From Paralichthys olivaceus (taxonomy: Eukaryota > Chordata > Actinopteri > Pleuronectiformes > Paralichthyidae), in the NCBI RefSeq assembly GCF_024713975.1, contig NC_091110.1, forward strand, positions 3,597,501-3,661,500: DNA of 64,000 nt, read 5' to 3'. The position numbers were made by a program, and so were the translations under genes. The notes below the pieces were generated by a model. The model did no database searches, was not told the origin of the DNA, and worked only from the letters and a program-made list of their open reading frames with translations. Positions 62,411 through 64,000 of this stretch are shown here, in pieces. The first letter of the stretch is position 1, and each line of letters begins with the position of its first letter.

Positions 62411-64000
62411 CCCAACTGATGCTAATGAGAGCAGTGAGAGTGAATCAACACATGAAGTCTGCTGTAAAACTGAAACAAACTCAAACCCATTAAAGTATGC
62501 GACGCACTTCATCACTATAATCGCAAATAATTAATGTGATCTGTTGTTATCGTTAAATATTGATTGGAGCAGCAGTTATAATCCTGTTTTGCAACCAGAC
62601 AGCTAAGCAGCATTATGGAAATTTCAAACATTAACTTCCAAGTGTGGACATATCGTCAAAATCACTCTTAAGTTGAAGCCAAAGTCAAGATGTAAAACAT
62701 TAGCCCTCAAGGAACAGAATTCCATTTATAACCACAAAGGTCAAAGGTCAAATATATCTTGGCTAAATAAAGAAACAAGGCTCACTGAGACCCTCAAGAT
62801 TGTTCAGTTTCACTTTTACACCCTGTGGGGAAACAGAACAAACAAGACTCTAGTAGTTGTGGTTGTAGAAAAGCAGGGGACATGTATAATAAGCGGATGC
62901 CATGTATGCACTGCTGTTTTAGCCTGTATTAATCCTAAGTGATGGTAAGGAGCCTCTTTCTGCTGCTAAGACGTCTGACGTGCAGAAACACTGACTACTA
63001 GAAATATACGAGCATAAATACTGAATGAGTTAAAGCACAGTGTTCCTGTATTTTCTTTATATAAGTAATGAGTTCATACAAGAACACAAACAAACACAGT
63101 TTATTTTGCTCATGTTGGCAGGCGATGAGTTTCCCTCTGAAAAAGGACTTCAGGGATGTTGGTCTGGCAAATATAGTGAACATATAGGAATTTCTCACCT
63201 CATAAAACATCTGCAAAACTGCATTAATGCCAAAAAGCTGCATTAAAACTATTATCGACCAACAGTCAATATTTCACCTCTGTCATTTGTAAAGGCACAA
63301 ATGTGTTATCTGACAAACCCCTGTAAAGCAATACAAAACATCTTAGAGATCCCTCCACTTCGTCTGACATGAATTAATGGATGATTCTGCAAACTTGATT
63401 ATTCATACAATGCTTTCATTGTGTAAGTGTAACAATTAGGTTTTGATATGCAGCCACAGCTGATGTACTTTGCGTAAAGCTATAATTAAAAAAAAGAAAA
63501 GTGGTCGTATTATTTAATCCACATGGGAATGAGCAGATTGTGTGCATGTGTGTATGTAATGTTTTAACAACACTAAATTAGCCTGAGGAGAAAGTCAGAT
63601 TCTTTTACTCTATGAGAAAGAATTCTTGAGAGGTAGGATTAGTTTAGGAGGGATCATTGAAAGTCCCAAAAAAAGTTAACAATTAGCATAATCAGAGCAA
63701 TTACTTTTCCATTTCCTTTCACAGAATCCCAACAATAATTTGCTAAGACTGAGCTACCTTGGTGGGAGTCTGCAAATGCCAACACACTGATTCATCGTCT
63801 ACATACACACATTATTCAAGCTGCCGTCGGAGGCCGCAACAGGAGCAAGTTTAGCTCTTGGGCTCTTTTCTGTGCACTGCACGTACAACAATAAGAAGAC
63901 TGGTAACATGGGGTCAAGAGTGTTGTTGTACCAGTATCGTGCACTGAGTTGTGATACCAGCAGATTATTGTAATACATAAACTAAAAACTCACAACATGC
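62411..64000. other. clip1 intron running out of the window
   Basis: AT-rich sequence with no recognisable exon, RNA gene or repeat. The next upstream clip1 exon must lie beyond the window edge. Confidence 0.5.

Overview
This is a vertebrate, almost certainly percomorph teleost, nuclear genomic window. It carries intron-split genes with GT-AG junctions, AT-rich introns full of fish-type dispersed repeats (tRNA-derived SINEs, LINE remnants, a Tc1/mariner remnant, GATA/CA/CT microsatellites) and CpG-rich promoters. Six protein-coding genes were reconstructed exon by exon. Every junction used here keeps the reading frame, and the lengths of the complete proteins fit their families.

Layout. (1) 33-10699, minus: ptpn11 (SHP2 tyrosine phosphatase), 15 coding exons, 596 aa, complete; its CpG-rich promoter lies at about 10.44-11.10 kb. 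(2) 11.1-14.0 kb: spacer with dispersed repeats, a LINE fragment and a long GATA microsatellite. (3) 14036-15796, plus: tmed2 (p24 cargo receptor), 4 exons, 201 aa. (4) 18593-24847, plus: ddx55 (DEAD-box RNA helicase), 14 exons, 599 aa. (5) 24970-30803, minus: eif2b1 (eIF2B alpha), 9 exons, 302 aa. Its 3' end interlocks with that of ddx55: each gene's only obvious AATAAA lies inside the other's transcript. (6) 31.1-34.1 kb: spacer with a deleted Tc1-like transposon and a pyrimidine tract at the bcl7a promoter. (7) 34123-39523, plus: bcl7a (SWI/SNF subunit), 6 exons, 205 aa, with a 3'UTR of about 2.5 kb. (8) 42.0-46.1 kb: spacer with repeats and two promoter-like clusters that I cannot attach to a gene. 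(9) 46139-61852, minus: the last nine exons (312 aa) of clip1 (CLIP-170), ending in two CCHC zinc knuckles; the N-terminal CAP-Gly part lies beyond the window.

Functionally these are unrelated housekeeping or signalling genes: receptor signalling, early secretory traffic, ribosome biogenesis, translation initiation and the stress response, chromatin remodelling, and microtubule plus-ends. As far as I recall, their human counterparts lie on 12q24, with TMED2-DDX55-EIF2B1 adjacent in the same orientation, so the window is a rearranged piece of that synteny block.

The most interesting candidate is at 57350-57472. It is an unrecognised ATG-bearing exon on the clip1 strand, preceded by a CpG-rich promoter-like segment and ending in a phase-0 donor that matches the next clip1 exon. 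It predicts a short clip1 isoform of about 307 aa without CAP-Gly domains. Other points worth a look are the interlocked ddx55/eif2b1 3' ends, two adjacent perfect hairpins in a ptpn11 intron, and the orphan promoter-like elements at 44.6 and 45.27 kb.
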